A stretch of 64,000 nt of DNA. It comes from Rhodobiaceae bacterium (GTDB lineage Bacteria > Pseudomonadota > Alphaproteobacteria > Rhizobiales > Tepidamorphaceae). The stretch lies in contig JACKJK010000005.1 in assembly GCA_020637985.1 (NCBI GenBank), positions 186,001-250,000 on the forward strand, in the 5' to 3' direction. Each line of letters starts with the position of its first letter. Within the stretch, counting starts at the first letter, position 1. Below are positions 15,864-23,363 of this stretch, piece after piece. Under the pieces are notes generated by a model. It did not search any database. It worked only from the letters and a program-made list of their open reading frames with translations, and was not told the DNA's origin. The position numbers and the translations under genes were made by a program.

Positions 15864-17996
15864 ATGGTACGCCACATCTCCGCAATTCCGCTCGCCGCGG
15901 TCGACGCCATCGTGCTCGACACCGAAACGACGGGCCTTGACGTCAAGACGGCGCGGATCATCCAGGTCGGGGCCGTCGGCATCCGCCAGGGCGAGCTGGT
16001 GGCGGGCGAGGAGCTCGACCGTTACGTCGATCCCGGTGTCCCGGTTCCCGCCGCATCGACGGCGGTGCACGGAATCACCGATGCCGATGTGAAGGGCGCA
16101 CCCGCCTTTGCGGCGATCAACGCCGAGCTCGACGGCTTCGTGCGCGAGCGCATCCTGGTCGGCCATTCCATCGGCTTTGACCTGGCGATGATGAAGGCCG
16201 AGTGCGAGCGCGCCGGGATCGCGTGGCGCGCACCGCGCAGCCTGTGCACGCGCATGCTGGCGCAGGTCGCCAACCCGCGGCTGCCCACCTATGAGATGGA
16301 AGCGCTGGCAAGCTGGCTGGGCGTCGACATTTCCGGCCGCCACAGCGCCATCGGCGATGCCCGCGTGACGGCACGCATCTTCCTCGCTCTGGTGCCCAGG
16401 CTGCGCGAGCGTAACGTGCGTACGCTGGCAGAGGCGGAGGCCGCCTGCCGGCAACTCGCCAATGCGCTGGAGGAGCAATACAAGGCCGGCTGGCTCCTGC
16501 CCGTGCGCACCGAGGAGGCGGCGCTCAGCGAAAAGGCGATGGCGCGGGTCGACGCCTATCCCTATCGCCACCGCGTGCGCGACGTCATGAGCGCGCCGCC
16601 GATCGTGCTGAAGCCGCAGATGCCGCTGCGCGAAGCCCTGGCGACCTTCGTCGAGCGCCGCGTCAGTTCGGTCTTCGTCGGCGATGCCGAGGCCCTGGTG
16701 CGCAACCAGACCGGCATCCTGACCGAGCGCGATGTCCTGCGTGCGGTCGCCGCCGATGGCGCCGAAGCGCTCACCCACCCGGTTGCGGACTACGCGAACA
16801 TGCCGCTGGAGACGGTGTTCGCCGACGCCTACCTCTACCGGGCCATCGGACGCATGTCGCGGCTGAAGGTCCGCCATCTGGGTGTCGCCGACGAGGACGG
16901 CGTCGTGATCGGCGCCATCAGTGCGCGCGATCTGTTGCGGATGCGCACGACCGACGCGATCTCGCTGGGCGACGAGATCGACACGGCGCCCGACGAAAGG
17001 GCGCTCGGCGCAGCTTTCGCCCGCTTGCCGACAGTCGCCAGCGGCCTGCGCACCGAGGAAGTCGACGGGCGCGAGATCGCCGGCGTCATCAGCCGCGAAC
17101 TGTGTGCCATGACGCGCCGCGCGGCCGTCCTCGGCGAAGCCGCCATGGAACGCGACGGACTGGGGCGCGCCCCGGCCGACTACGCGTTGCTCGTCCTGGG
17201 ATCGGGCGGGCGCGGCGAGAGCCTGCTGGCCGCCGACCAGGACAATGCGATCGTCTACGCCGATATTGCAGACAGCGAGCGCGATCATGTCGAGGCCTGG
17301 TTCGCCGAACTGGGAAAACGCATCGCGGACACGCTCAACGAAGCCGGCATTCCCTATTGCCAGGGCGGCATCATGGCCAAGAACCCGGAATGGCGCATGA
17401 GCGTGTCGGCCTGGAAGGCGCGCGTCGACGGATGGATTCGCAAGTCGAAGCCGCAGGACCTGCTCAACGTCGACATCTTCTACGACATGCGCGCCGTGCA
17501 CGGTCACAAGGCCCTGGCGGACGAGATCTGGGGGTATGCCCACGAGCAGGGCAGCAAGGCGGTTGCCTTCCTGAAACTGCTTGCCGAGCAGGCGGCGGGC
17601 TTCCATCCGCCGATCGGCTTCCTCGGCGGCTTCAAGACGGAAAACGGCCGCATCGATCTCAAGAAGGGCGGGTTGTTCCCGCTCGTTGCCAATGCGCGCG
17701 TCCTGTCGATCCGCCATTCCATCATGCACCGCTCGACGCCCGATCGGCTGAACGGCGTACGCGCCCTCGACATCGGCGCAGGCAACGACCTCGAGCGCGC
17801 GGTGGACGCGCACGCGGTGCTACTTGAGATGATGCTCGACCAGCAGATCGACGACATCGAGCACGGCCTGCCGGCGACCAACTCGGTCGCCGTCGCATCA
17901 CTGTCTGGACCGCGCCAGGAACGGCTGAAGCGCGCATTGAACAACCTGTCCAACCTCGACGACATGGTGCGCGACCTGCTTTTCGCCAAATCGTGA
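15864..17996 (+). CDS. Fusion protein: DnaQ-like 3'-5' exonuclease, CBS pair, DUF294 nucleotidyltransferase-like domains
   Basis: A 710-residue protein in three parts. Residues 13-180 form a DEDDh exonuclease with D19 and E21 (VLDTETTGLD), D106 (HSIGFDLAMM), H160 and D165 (RHSAIGDAR). Residues 239-360 hold two CBS motifs (VMSAPPIVL, GILTERDVL, GAISARDLL), which usually bind adenosine nucleotides. Residues 440-580 contain a nucleotidyltransferase-like fold with GSGGRGES and DQDNAI, followed by the DUF294 C-terminal domain. GGGGGAACC precedes the ATG. In CrbS/CrbR loci of Vibrio, Shewanella and Pseudomonas, as I recall, the exonuclease and CBS-DUF294 proteins are separate neighbouring genes; here they are one chain. 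Biochemical role unknown, possibly nucleotide signalling in acetate control. Confidence 0.9.
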   Translation: MVRHISAIPLAAVDAIVLDTETTGLDVKTARIIQVGAVGIRQGELVAGEELDRYVDPGVPVPAASTAVHGITDADVKGAPAFAAINAELDGFVRERILVGHSIGFDLAMMKAECERAGIAWRAPRSLCTRMLAQVANPRLPTYEMEALASWLGVDISGRHSAIGDARVTARIFLALVPRLRERNVRTLAEAEAACRQLANALEEQYKAGWLLPVRTEEAALSEKAMARVDAYPYRHRVRDVMSAPPIVLKPQMPLREALATFVERRVSSVFVGDAEALVRNQTGILTERDVLRAVAADGAEALTHPVADYANMPLETVFADAYLYRAIGRMSRLKVRHLGVADEDGVVIGAISARDLLRMRTTDAISLGDEIDTAPDERALGAAFARLPTVASGLRTEEVDGREIAGVISRELCAMTRRAAVLGEAAMERDGLGRAPADYALLVLGSGGRGESLLAADQDNAIVYADIADSERDHVEAWFAELGKRIADTLNEAGIPYCQGGIMAKNPEWRMSVSAWKARVDGWIRKSKPQDLLNVDIFYDMRAVHGHKALADEIWGYAHEQGSKAVAFLKLLAEQAAGFHPPIGFLGGFKTENGRIDLKKGGLFPLVANARVLSIRHSIMHRSTPDRLNGVRALDIGAGNDLERAVDAHAVLLEMMLDQQIDDIEHGLPATNSVAVASLSGPRQERLKRALNNLSNLDDMVRDLLFAKS

Positions 17997-18150
17997 CAGG
18001 CGAACGCATGCGGCGCGATTCTCCACGTGGCGCGGTGCTGTGAAAAAGGATAGAAAACCCGTGCGTTCTACCGGCGCATGCGGCGCGCGGGCATGCTTGA
18101 CTGCGCCGGACATGGTTGTCGGCCGACCGGCAAGCAAGGAGGCATTGCGG

Positions 18151-18570
18151 ATGGGTATCGTTCAGGAATTCAAGGAATTTGCCATAAAGGGCAACATGGT
18201 CGACCTGGCGGTCGGCGTCATCATTGGCGGCGCCTTCGGCAAGATCGTCGATTCGCTCGTCAAGGACATCATCATGCCGATCATCGGCGTGATCACCGGC
18301 GGCATCGACTTTTCCAACCTGTTCGTCCAGCTCGCCGGCGAGCCGCAGGCGACGCTCGACAAGGCTCGTGAGGCCGGCGCCACGCTTGCCTACGGCAACT
18401 TCGTCACCATCGTGATCAACTTCCTGATCATCGCCTGGGTGCTGTTCATGGTCATCAAGGCCATGAACTCGATGAAGAAGGAGGCCGAGGCCGCGCCCGC
18501 CGAACCGCCGGCGCCGCCGCGCAACGAGGTGCTGCTGGAAGAGATCCGCGACCTGCTCTCGAAGAAATAG
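18151..18570 (+). CDS. mscL: Large-conductance mechanosensitive channel MscL
   Basis: A 139-residue inner-membrane channel that opens as a safety valve under osmotic downshock. The N-terminal amphipathic helix and first membrane helix are diagnostic: FKEFAIKGNMVDLAVGVIIG followed by GAFGKIVDSLVKDIIMP. The second helix is FVTIVINFLIIAWVLFMVIKAMN, and the charged C-terminal bundle ends in LLEEIRDLLSKK. AAGGAGG lies eight bases before the ATG at 18151; an upstream in-frame extension has no support. It is a single gene with a hairpin just downstream. Two short direct repeats of GCATGCGGCGCG occur at about 18007 and 18075 in the upstream region. Confidence 0.97.
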   Translation: MGIVQEFKEFAIKGNMVDLAVGVIIGGAFGKIVDSLVKDIIMPIIGVITGGIDFSNLFVQLAGEPQATLDKAREAGATLAYGNFVTIVINFLIIAWVLFMVIKAMNSMKKEAEAAPAEPPAPPRNEVLLEEIRDLLSKK

Positions 18571-18595
18571 GCCTGCAGGCATTCCAAACGGTGCC

Positions 18596-18630
18596 GGCGG
18601 CAGGGCACGGCTACTTTCCTGCCTGCCGCC
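18596..18630 (+). terminator. Hairpin downstream of mscL, possible terminator
   Basis: GGCGGCAGG at 18596-18604 pairs perfectly with CCTGCCGCC at 18622-18630 across a 17-base loop. No clear T-tract follows (GCTCGCTTTCGGG), so it may be a weak terminator or a processing site rather than an efficient terminator. It lies between mscL and the aminotransferase start. Confidence 0.4.
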
Positions 18631-18671
18631 GCTCGCTTTCGGGAGCCAGGCGATGCGCAAGGATCGTAGTC

Positions 18672-19883
18672 TTGTCCCAGCCCGAACAAGCTGAACCGGC
18701 CTCGGTCCAGGCGCTCAGCGCGCGCGCCGCCCAGTCACCGGAAAGCGGCATCGTCGAGGTTGCCAACTACAGCCGCGAGCGTCAGGGCGTCATCCCGCTT
18801 TGGGCTGGCGAAGGCGACCTGCCGACGCCCGCCTTCATCTGCGACGTCGCGAGCCGCGCGCTCGCCGACGGCCAGACCTTCTACACAGACCAGCGCGGCA
18901 TACCGCCGCTGCGCCAGGCGCTGGCCGAGTACACGGGCTGGCTCTACGGCCGGCCATTCCCGGCAGAACGCTTCTTTGTCACCGGCTCGGGCATGCAGGC
19001 GATCCAGATCGCGGTCAATCTGTGCGCCGACCCCGGCGACGAGATCGTCTACCATTCGCCGGCCTGGCCCAATCTTCCCGCCGCCTGCGGCATCGCCGGC
19101 GTCAGTGCGGTCCCGGTCGCCATGGACTTCACGGCCGCCGGCTGGGCGCTGGACATCGAACGGCTTTTCGCCGCGGTGACGCCGCGCACGCGCGCGATCT
19201 TCATCAACTCGCCGTCCAACCCCACCGGCTGGATGATGCCGCAGGCCGACATGGATGCCGTGCTCGCCTTCTGCCGGGCGCGCGGCATCTGGATCATCGC
19301 CGACGAGATCTACGCCCGCTTCGCCTTCGCCAACGTGCGTACCGGTGCGCACGGGCGGCCGCTCGCACCTTCCTTCCACGATTTCATCACGCCCGAGGAC
19401 CGGGTCCTTTTCGTCAACACCTTTTCCAAGAACTGGGCGATGACCGGCTGGCGGCTCGGCTGGATCGAGGCACCGGAGACTATCGGCGTCAAGATCGAGA
19501 ACCTCGTGCAGTATTCGACGTCCGGCGTTCCTGCCTTTCTCCAGTCCGCCGCCGAGACGGCCTTGCGCCAGGGCGATGCATTCGCCGAGCAGGTGATCGG
19601 GGACGCCCGCCGCGGGCGCGAGATCATCTCCGCCGGTCTTGCGCAAAGCGGGCGCTGCCGCTTCGCCCCGCCCGACGGGGCCTTCTACGCCTTCTTCGCC
19701 ATCGACGGCGAGCCGGACACAGATCGGCTGGGACTGCGCCTTGTCGACGAGGCGGGCATCGGCATGGCGCCCGGTCGCGCCTTCGGCGAACACGGTGCAG
19801 GCTACATGCGGCTGTGCTTCGTGCGCCGGCCGCAGGGCTTGCAGGACGCGATGCGCCGCCTCAACGCCTGGCTCGCCCGCTAG
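18672..19883 (+). CDS. Pyridoxal-phosphate aminotransferase, class I/II fold
   Basis: A 403-residue fold-type I aminotransferase. The PLP-contact motifs are INSPSNPTGWMMPQ, the Asp/Tyr in IIADEIYARFAF, and the Schiff-base lysine in NTFSKNWAMTGWRLGW. The C-terminal substrate-carboxylate Arg lies in GAGYMRLCFVRRP. Length fits aspartate/aromatic or valine-pyruvate-type enzymes; the substrate cannot be fixed. The start is taken as TTG at 18672, eight bases after AAGGA; a GTG at 18591 without a good ribosome site is the alternative. No pathway genes sit next to it: mscL lies upstream and fixL downstream. Confidence 0.87.
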   Translation: MSQPEQAEPASVQALSARAAQSPESGIVEVANYSRERQGVIPLWAGEGDLPTPAFICDVASRALADGQTFYTDQRGIPPLRQALAEYTGWLYGRPFPAERFFVTGSGMQAIQIAVNLCADPGDEIVYHSPAWPNLPAACGIAGVSAVPVAMDFTAAGWALDIERLFAAVTPRTRAIFINSPSNPTGWMMPQADMDAVLAFCRARGIWIIADEIYARFAFANVRTGAHGRPLAPSFHDFITPEDRVLFVNTFSKNWAMTGWRLGWIEAPETIGVKIENLVQYSTSGVPAFLQSAAETALRQGDAFAEQVIGDARRGREIISAGLAQSGRCRFAPPDGAFYAFFAIDGEPDTDRLGLRLVDEAGIGMAPGRAFGEHGAGYMRLCFVRRPQGLQDAMRRLNAWLAR

Positions 19884-20042
19884 CTGGCAGTCGGTCGGCG
19901 CGCGTCCAACCCGACTTTCCCCAGTGTCTCGGCTGCGACGACCTGACGCGTGGGGCATACGTACATTTGCATATAAAACGTGCCGTCGCTTTTTCCGCTG
20001 TCAACAAAGACAAGCGGCTCTGGTCGGTTAGACTTGCTCGTG

Positions 20043-21200
20043 ATGGACGCTGCAACGCACATTCCACCAACGCTCAGCGAGGCGCGCCTCTCCGGCGTTC
20101 TCGAGACCGCCGTCGACGGCATCGTCGTGATCGACGAGGCCGGCAAGGTGCTTGTCTACAACAAGGCCTGCGAAACGCTGTTTGGCTACCGCGCGAAGGA
20201 AGTCGTCGGCAACAGCATCAACATGCTGATGCCGCAGGGCTATGCCGGCAACCACGACGGCTTCATGAATCGCTACATGGAGACCGGCCAGCGCCGCATC
20301 ATCGGGATCGGCCGTGCGGTTCACGGTCGCCACAAGGATGGCACCGAGTTCCCCATCGAGCTGTCCGTCGGGGAATCCGTGACGCCGGCCGGCCGACAGT
20401 TCATTGGCATCATCCGCGACCTGCGCCCGAAGGTCGAGGCCGAGGAACGGCTGGACACCGTGCAGGCGCAGCTGGTTCGCATGGCCCGCATAAACGCCAT
20501 GGACGAGATGGGTTCCGCGCTCGCCCACGAACTGAACCAGCCGCTGACGGCCCTGATGCTCTACCTGCAGGCGGTGACCCGCAAGGCGCGCAAGCCTGGC
20601 TCGGGACAGGCCATTCCCGACGACGTGCTGGAGATCATCGACCGGGCGGTGCTGGAGGCCGACCGCGCCGGCAAGATCATCCGCCGCATGCGCCAGTTCA
20701 TCGAGAAACGCGACATCGAGCGCGTCAGCGTGTCGTTGCCGGAGCTCGTCGACGAGGCGACGGATTTCACCATGATCGGGTCGCGCGCACGCGGCGTCAC
20801 GATCGAACGCCACCACGGCGATGACCTGCCGGACGTCATGGCCGACCCCATCCAGATCCAGCAGATCATCGTCAACCTCCTGCGCAATGCCCTCGATGCA
20901 CTGGCCGACGTGGAGGAAAAGACGATCCTGATCGAGACTTGGAGAGACGGCGATTTCGTCGATGTCGCCATCACCGATTCGGGAAACGGCATTGCACCCT
21001 CGATGCTGCCCGATCTATTCAAGGCGTTTGCCACGAGCAAGCCGAGCGGCACGGGGCTGGGGCTTGCCATATCGCGCACGATAGCCCAGAGCCATGGGGG
21101 CGAACTGACCGTGGAACCCGGCGGACACGGGCGAGGCGCCCGCTTCCGCCTCGCACTGCCGGTCGCCGGACAAGGCGGCGATGAGGAGCACAAGGCATGA
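20043..21200 (+). CDS. fixL: Oxygen-sensing histidine kinase FixL
   Basis: A 385-residue heme PAS kinase. The PAS domain (about 14-130) keeps the proximal heme ligand, His71 in GNHDGFMNRY, and the distal Arg91 in IIGIGRAV exactly 20 residues later, the spacing of H200 and R220 in Bradyrhizobium FixL. The HisKA phospho-acceptor is H162 in SALAHELNQPL, followed by a HATPase domain (NLLRNALDAL, DSGNGIAPS, GTGLGLAIS). It lacks the N-terminal membrane segment of Sinorhizobium FixL, so it is soluble like the Bradyrhizobium protein. Its stop overlaps the fixJ start (ATGA). Low O2 should activate it to phosphorylate FixJ. The ribosome site before the ATG is weak. Confidence 0.95.
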   Translation: MDAATHIPPTLSEARLSGVLETAVDGIVVIDEAGKVLVYNKACETLFGYRAKEVVGNSINMLMPQGYAGNHDGFMNRYMETGQRRIIGIGRAVHGRHKDGTEFPIELSVGESVTPAGRQFIGIIRDLRPKVEAEERLDTVQAQLVRMARINAMDEMGSALAHELNQPLTALMLYLQAVTRKARKPGSGQAIPDDVLEIIDRAVLEADRAGKIIRRMRQFIEKRDIERVSVSLPELVDEATDFTMIGSRARGVTIERHHGDDLPDVMADPIQIQQIIVNLLRNALDALADVEEKTILIETWRDGDFVDVAITDSGNGIAPSMLPDLFKAFATSKPSGTGLGLAISRTIAQSHGGELTVEPGGHGRGARFRLALPVAGQGGDEEHKA

Positions 21201-21808
21201 CCACTGGAGACAACCCGGACGAGAAGCCGACGATCCATATCGTCGACGACGACCCGGCGGTGCGTGACGCCCTGGGCTTCGTCTTTAGCACGGAAGGCTA
21301 CGAGGTCAGCGGCTTCGAGAACGGCGACGCGTTCCTGGCCGTTGCGCACGACGCTCCGCCGTCGTGCGTGATCCTCGACATCCACATGCCCGGCCGTTCG
21401 GGAATGGACATCCTCAAGGCGCTGGACGCGCCGAACTATCCCAGCCCCGTCTTCATCATTTCCGGGCGCGGAGACATCCCGACAGCGGTTTCCGCCATCA
21501 AGCTCGGTGCCTTCGACTTCATCGAGAAGCCGTTCGATGCCGATACGGTCGTGGAACGGGTGACCGACGCGCTGGCGAGGCGCAGCGCGTCCGGGGACTC
21601 CGAGATCGCTCAGGAAGTCTTCGACAGCCTGACACCGCGTGAGCGCGAGGTGCTCCAGGAAATCACCAACGGCTCCTCGAACAAGGAAGCAGGGCGCACA
21701 CTGGGAATCTCGCCGCGCACCATCGAGGTCCATCGCGCGCGGATCATGGAAAAGCTCGGCGCGCGCAATGCCGCCGACCTGGTCCGCATCGTCCTGTCGG
21801 GGAACTGA
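21197..21808 (+). CDS. fixJ: Response regulator FixJ
   Basis: A 203-residue receiver-LuxR regulator. The receiver has IHIVDDDPAVRD, the phospho-acceptor Asp in CVILDIHMPGRSG, the switch Ser/Thr in IISGRGDIPTAV and Lys in FIEKPFDAD. The C-terminal HTH starts LTPREREVLQEITNGSSNK and continues SPRTIEVHRARIMEKLG, the FixJ signature. It overlaps fixL by four bases, indicating translational coupling. Phosphorylated FixJ is expected to activate fixK, located 0.7 kb downstream, and possibly the FixT-like gene between them. Confidence 0.96.
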   Translation: MTTGDNPDEKPTIHIVDDDPAVRDALGFVFSTEGYEVSGFENGDAFLAVAHDAPPSCVILDIHMPGRSGMDILKALDAPNYPSPVFIISGRGDIPTAVSAIKLGAFDFIEKPFDADTVVERVTDALARRSASGDSEIAQEVFDSLTPREREVLQEITNGSSNKEAGRTLGISPRTIEVHRARIMEKLGARNAADLVRIVLSGN

Positions 21809-21952
21809 GGCCGGTTCGCCGGGCGCGTGCCGGGCCGGATCCGCAATCCGCAGTCACGCCGCGTGAATACGGCATTTGCCGGAATTGATTTCGCATGCCC
21901 GGTCCCTGCACCTTGGTGCTTGGGAAAACGTGCGGTGTGCGAAAGGCCTTCG

Positions 21953-22291
21953 TTGAAAATCTTCATTGTCGAGGATGACCGTGCGGTTCGCGATTCGCTG
22001 GTGCTGCTGATCGACCAGATGGAACTGGAGGTCATCGCATTCGAATCGGCCGAGGACTTCCTCGAATCGACCTTCCCAGGCTCCGATGACGTGGTTCTGG
22101 TCGACCTTGGCCTGCCGGGCATGAGCGGCGGCGAATTGTTGCGCAGGCTGAGCGGCAGGCTCAATCCGCCGCGTGTTGTCGTCTTGTCCGGTCTTCCGCA
22201 ATCGGCTGTCGATCGCGACCTCGCCGGGCTCGCCGCCAGCGCTGTCCTGCGCAAGCCGCTGTCGGCTGACTGCATCTCCTCGATCTTCTGA
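21953..22291 (+). CDS. Single-domain response regulator, FixT-like candidate
   Basis: A 112-residue protein consisting only of a receiver domain. The acidic pocket (FIVEDDRAVRDS), phospho-acceptor Asp (VVLVDLGLPGMSGG), switch Ser (VVLSGLP) and Lys (VLRKPLSAD) are all present; no output domain follows. The TTG at 21953 is the best start, six bases after AAAGG. It lies between fixJ and fixK on the same strand. Small receiver-like FixT proteins feed back on FixL in Caulobacter, where FixT also carries an Fe-S cluster. This protein has a single Cys, near its C-terminus, so a four-Cys cluster of that type is not possible. FixL inhibition is inferred from position. Confidence 0.8.
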   Translation: MKIFIVEDDRAVRDSLVLLIDQMELEVIAFESAEDFLESTFPGSDDVVLVDLGLPGMSGGELLRRLSGRLNPPRVVVLSGLPQSAVDRDLAGLAASAVLRKPLSADCISSIF

Positions 22292-22342
22292 GGATACGGC
22301 GCGCTGGCGCCAAGTCGGAAGCTGTCGTTGCCCGCTACGCGA

Positions 22343-22415
22343 CTACGCAGTAGCACGCATAAGTATCGGAACCGATCCCGAGAGGAGGCTGGCGACCTAG
22401 ATTCATATTCGAATA
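22343..22415 (+). promoter_or_regulatory. Region with three inverted repeats upstream of fixK
   Basis: Three short symmetric sequences lie in the 205-base gap before fixK: CTAC-gca-GTAG at 22343-22353, ATCGG-aa-CCGAT at 22365-22376, and the perfect palindrome TATTCGAATA at 22406-22415. The first partly resembles the TACGTAG-like sites known for FixJ. No convincing -35/-10 pair with proper spacing was found. Assignment to FixJ is a guess from position. Confidence 0.35.
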
Positions 22416-22496
22416 CGACGAAACAAGGCGTCGTGCGCGAATGATGCCGGGGGAACCGGTGCGTGGGGGTAGGGAATTCTGGAACGGGAGCATCAC

Positions 22497-23183
22497 ATGG
22501 TCGATCTGTCCTTGGAATCCATCGAGATTCCGGCCGGCAAGAAGGTCGGCCAACCGGCATCCGCCAAGCGCCGCGAAGGTGCGAGCGATGCGGCGAGCCC
22601 TATGGTTACAGCCTTCCGCGAGCACGAACTCGTTTTCGCCGAGGGGGATGCGGCCAGCCAGCGCTACGAGATCATCGATGGCGCGGTCATGCTGTTCAAG
22701 GTTCTGCCGGACGGCCGACGCCAGCTGGTGGAGCTTCTCGGCCCCGGCGAGATGTTCGGCCTCACCTGTGACGATGAGCACGATTGCTCCGCCGAGACGC
22801 TGGTGGCAACGCGCCTGCGCTCCAATCGGCGTTTGGATTGCAGCGAAGTCCCCGCTGCCGTGTGCGCGATGTGCCAGCAATTGCAGGAGAAGGTGAAAAA
22901 CCTGCACGAGCACACGGTCATTCTCGGCCGCAAGTCAGCCATGGAACGGGTCGTCAGCTTCCTGCTGCGTCTTGCCGAGATGTCGAACGCGAAGCGCGCC
23001 AACGGCCATATCCGCCTTGCCATGACGCGCCAGGAGATGGCGGACTATCTCGGCCTGACGATCGAGACCGTCAGCCGCAGCCTGTCCGATCTGCGCCGGC
23101 GCGGACTGATCGTGTTCGACAAGGCCGACTGGTTTCACATCGCCGATCGCGAAGGGCTCGAACTCCTTTCCGGCGACTGCTGA
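22497..23183 (+). CDS. fixK: Crp/Fnr-family transcription factor FixK
   Basis: A 228-residue regulator with a cyclic-nucleotide-fold sensor domain (about 40-130, including FAEGDAASQRYEIIDG), a dimerisation helix and a C-terminal HTH (MTRQEMADYLGLTIETVSRS), whose Glu and Ser/Arg contact FNR-type boxes TTGAT-N4-ATCAA. It lacks the N-terminal cysteine cluster of FNR, which points to the FixK class controlled by FixLJ. Five cysteines fall within residues 91-126 (91, 97, 115, 123, 126), which I do not recall in standard FixK. ACGGGAG lies six bases before the ATG. The perfect box upstream of ccoN is its obvious target. Confidence 0.92.
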   Translation: MVDLSLESIEIPAGKKVGQPASAKRREGASDAASPMVTAFREHELVFAEGDAASQRYEIIDGAVMLFKVLPDGRRQLVELLGPGEMFGLTCDDEHDCSAETLVATRLRSNRRLDCSEVPAAVCAMCQQLQEKVKNLHEHTVILGRKSAMERVVSFLLRLAEMSNAKRANGHIRLAMTRQEMADYLGLTIETVSRSLSDLRRRGLIVFDKADWFHIADREGLELLSGDC

Positions 23184-23239
23184 GGCTTGCCGCGCCAGGG
23201 CGTCGCTTCAAGAGTCCCTCCTCTTGCCATGTCTGGCAG

Positions 23240-23270
23240 CCGTGTTCCTTTGAGAACACGGTTTTTTTTT
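23240..23270 (+). terminator. Rho-independent terminator after fixK
   Basis: A perfect eight-pair stem CCGTGTTC / GAACACGG (23240-23247 and 23254-23261) with a six-base loop is followed by nine T residues at 23262-23270. It lies 57 bases after the fixK stop and before the convergent hemN gene. It is the strongest intrinsic terminator in the window. Confidence 0.92.
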
Positions 23271-23363
23271 GAGGAAGCCGCGAACGAGAAAAAGCGCTGC
23301 GCCGGCAGGACGTAGCCATGCGGGCCGGCTGCGACCAGCGTTCAGGCAGCAATGCCGGAGGGA

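Noticed and set aside
17997..18150. Direct repeats GCATGCGGCGCG upstream of mscL as a possible CRISPR or operator array
   Set aside because: Only two short copies 68 bases apart, made of sequence expected in a GC-rich genome, with no regular spacing or further units.
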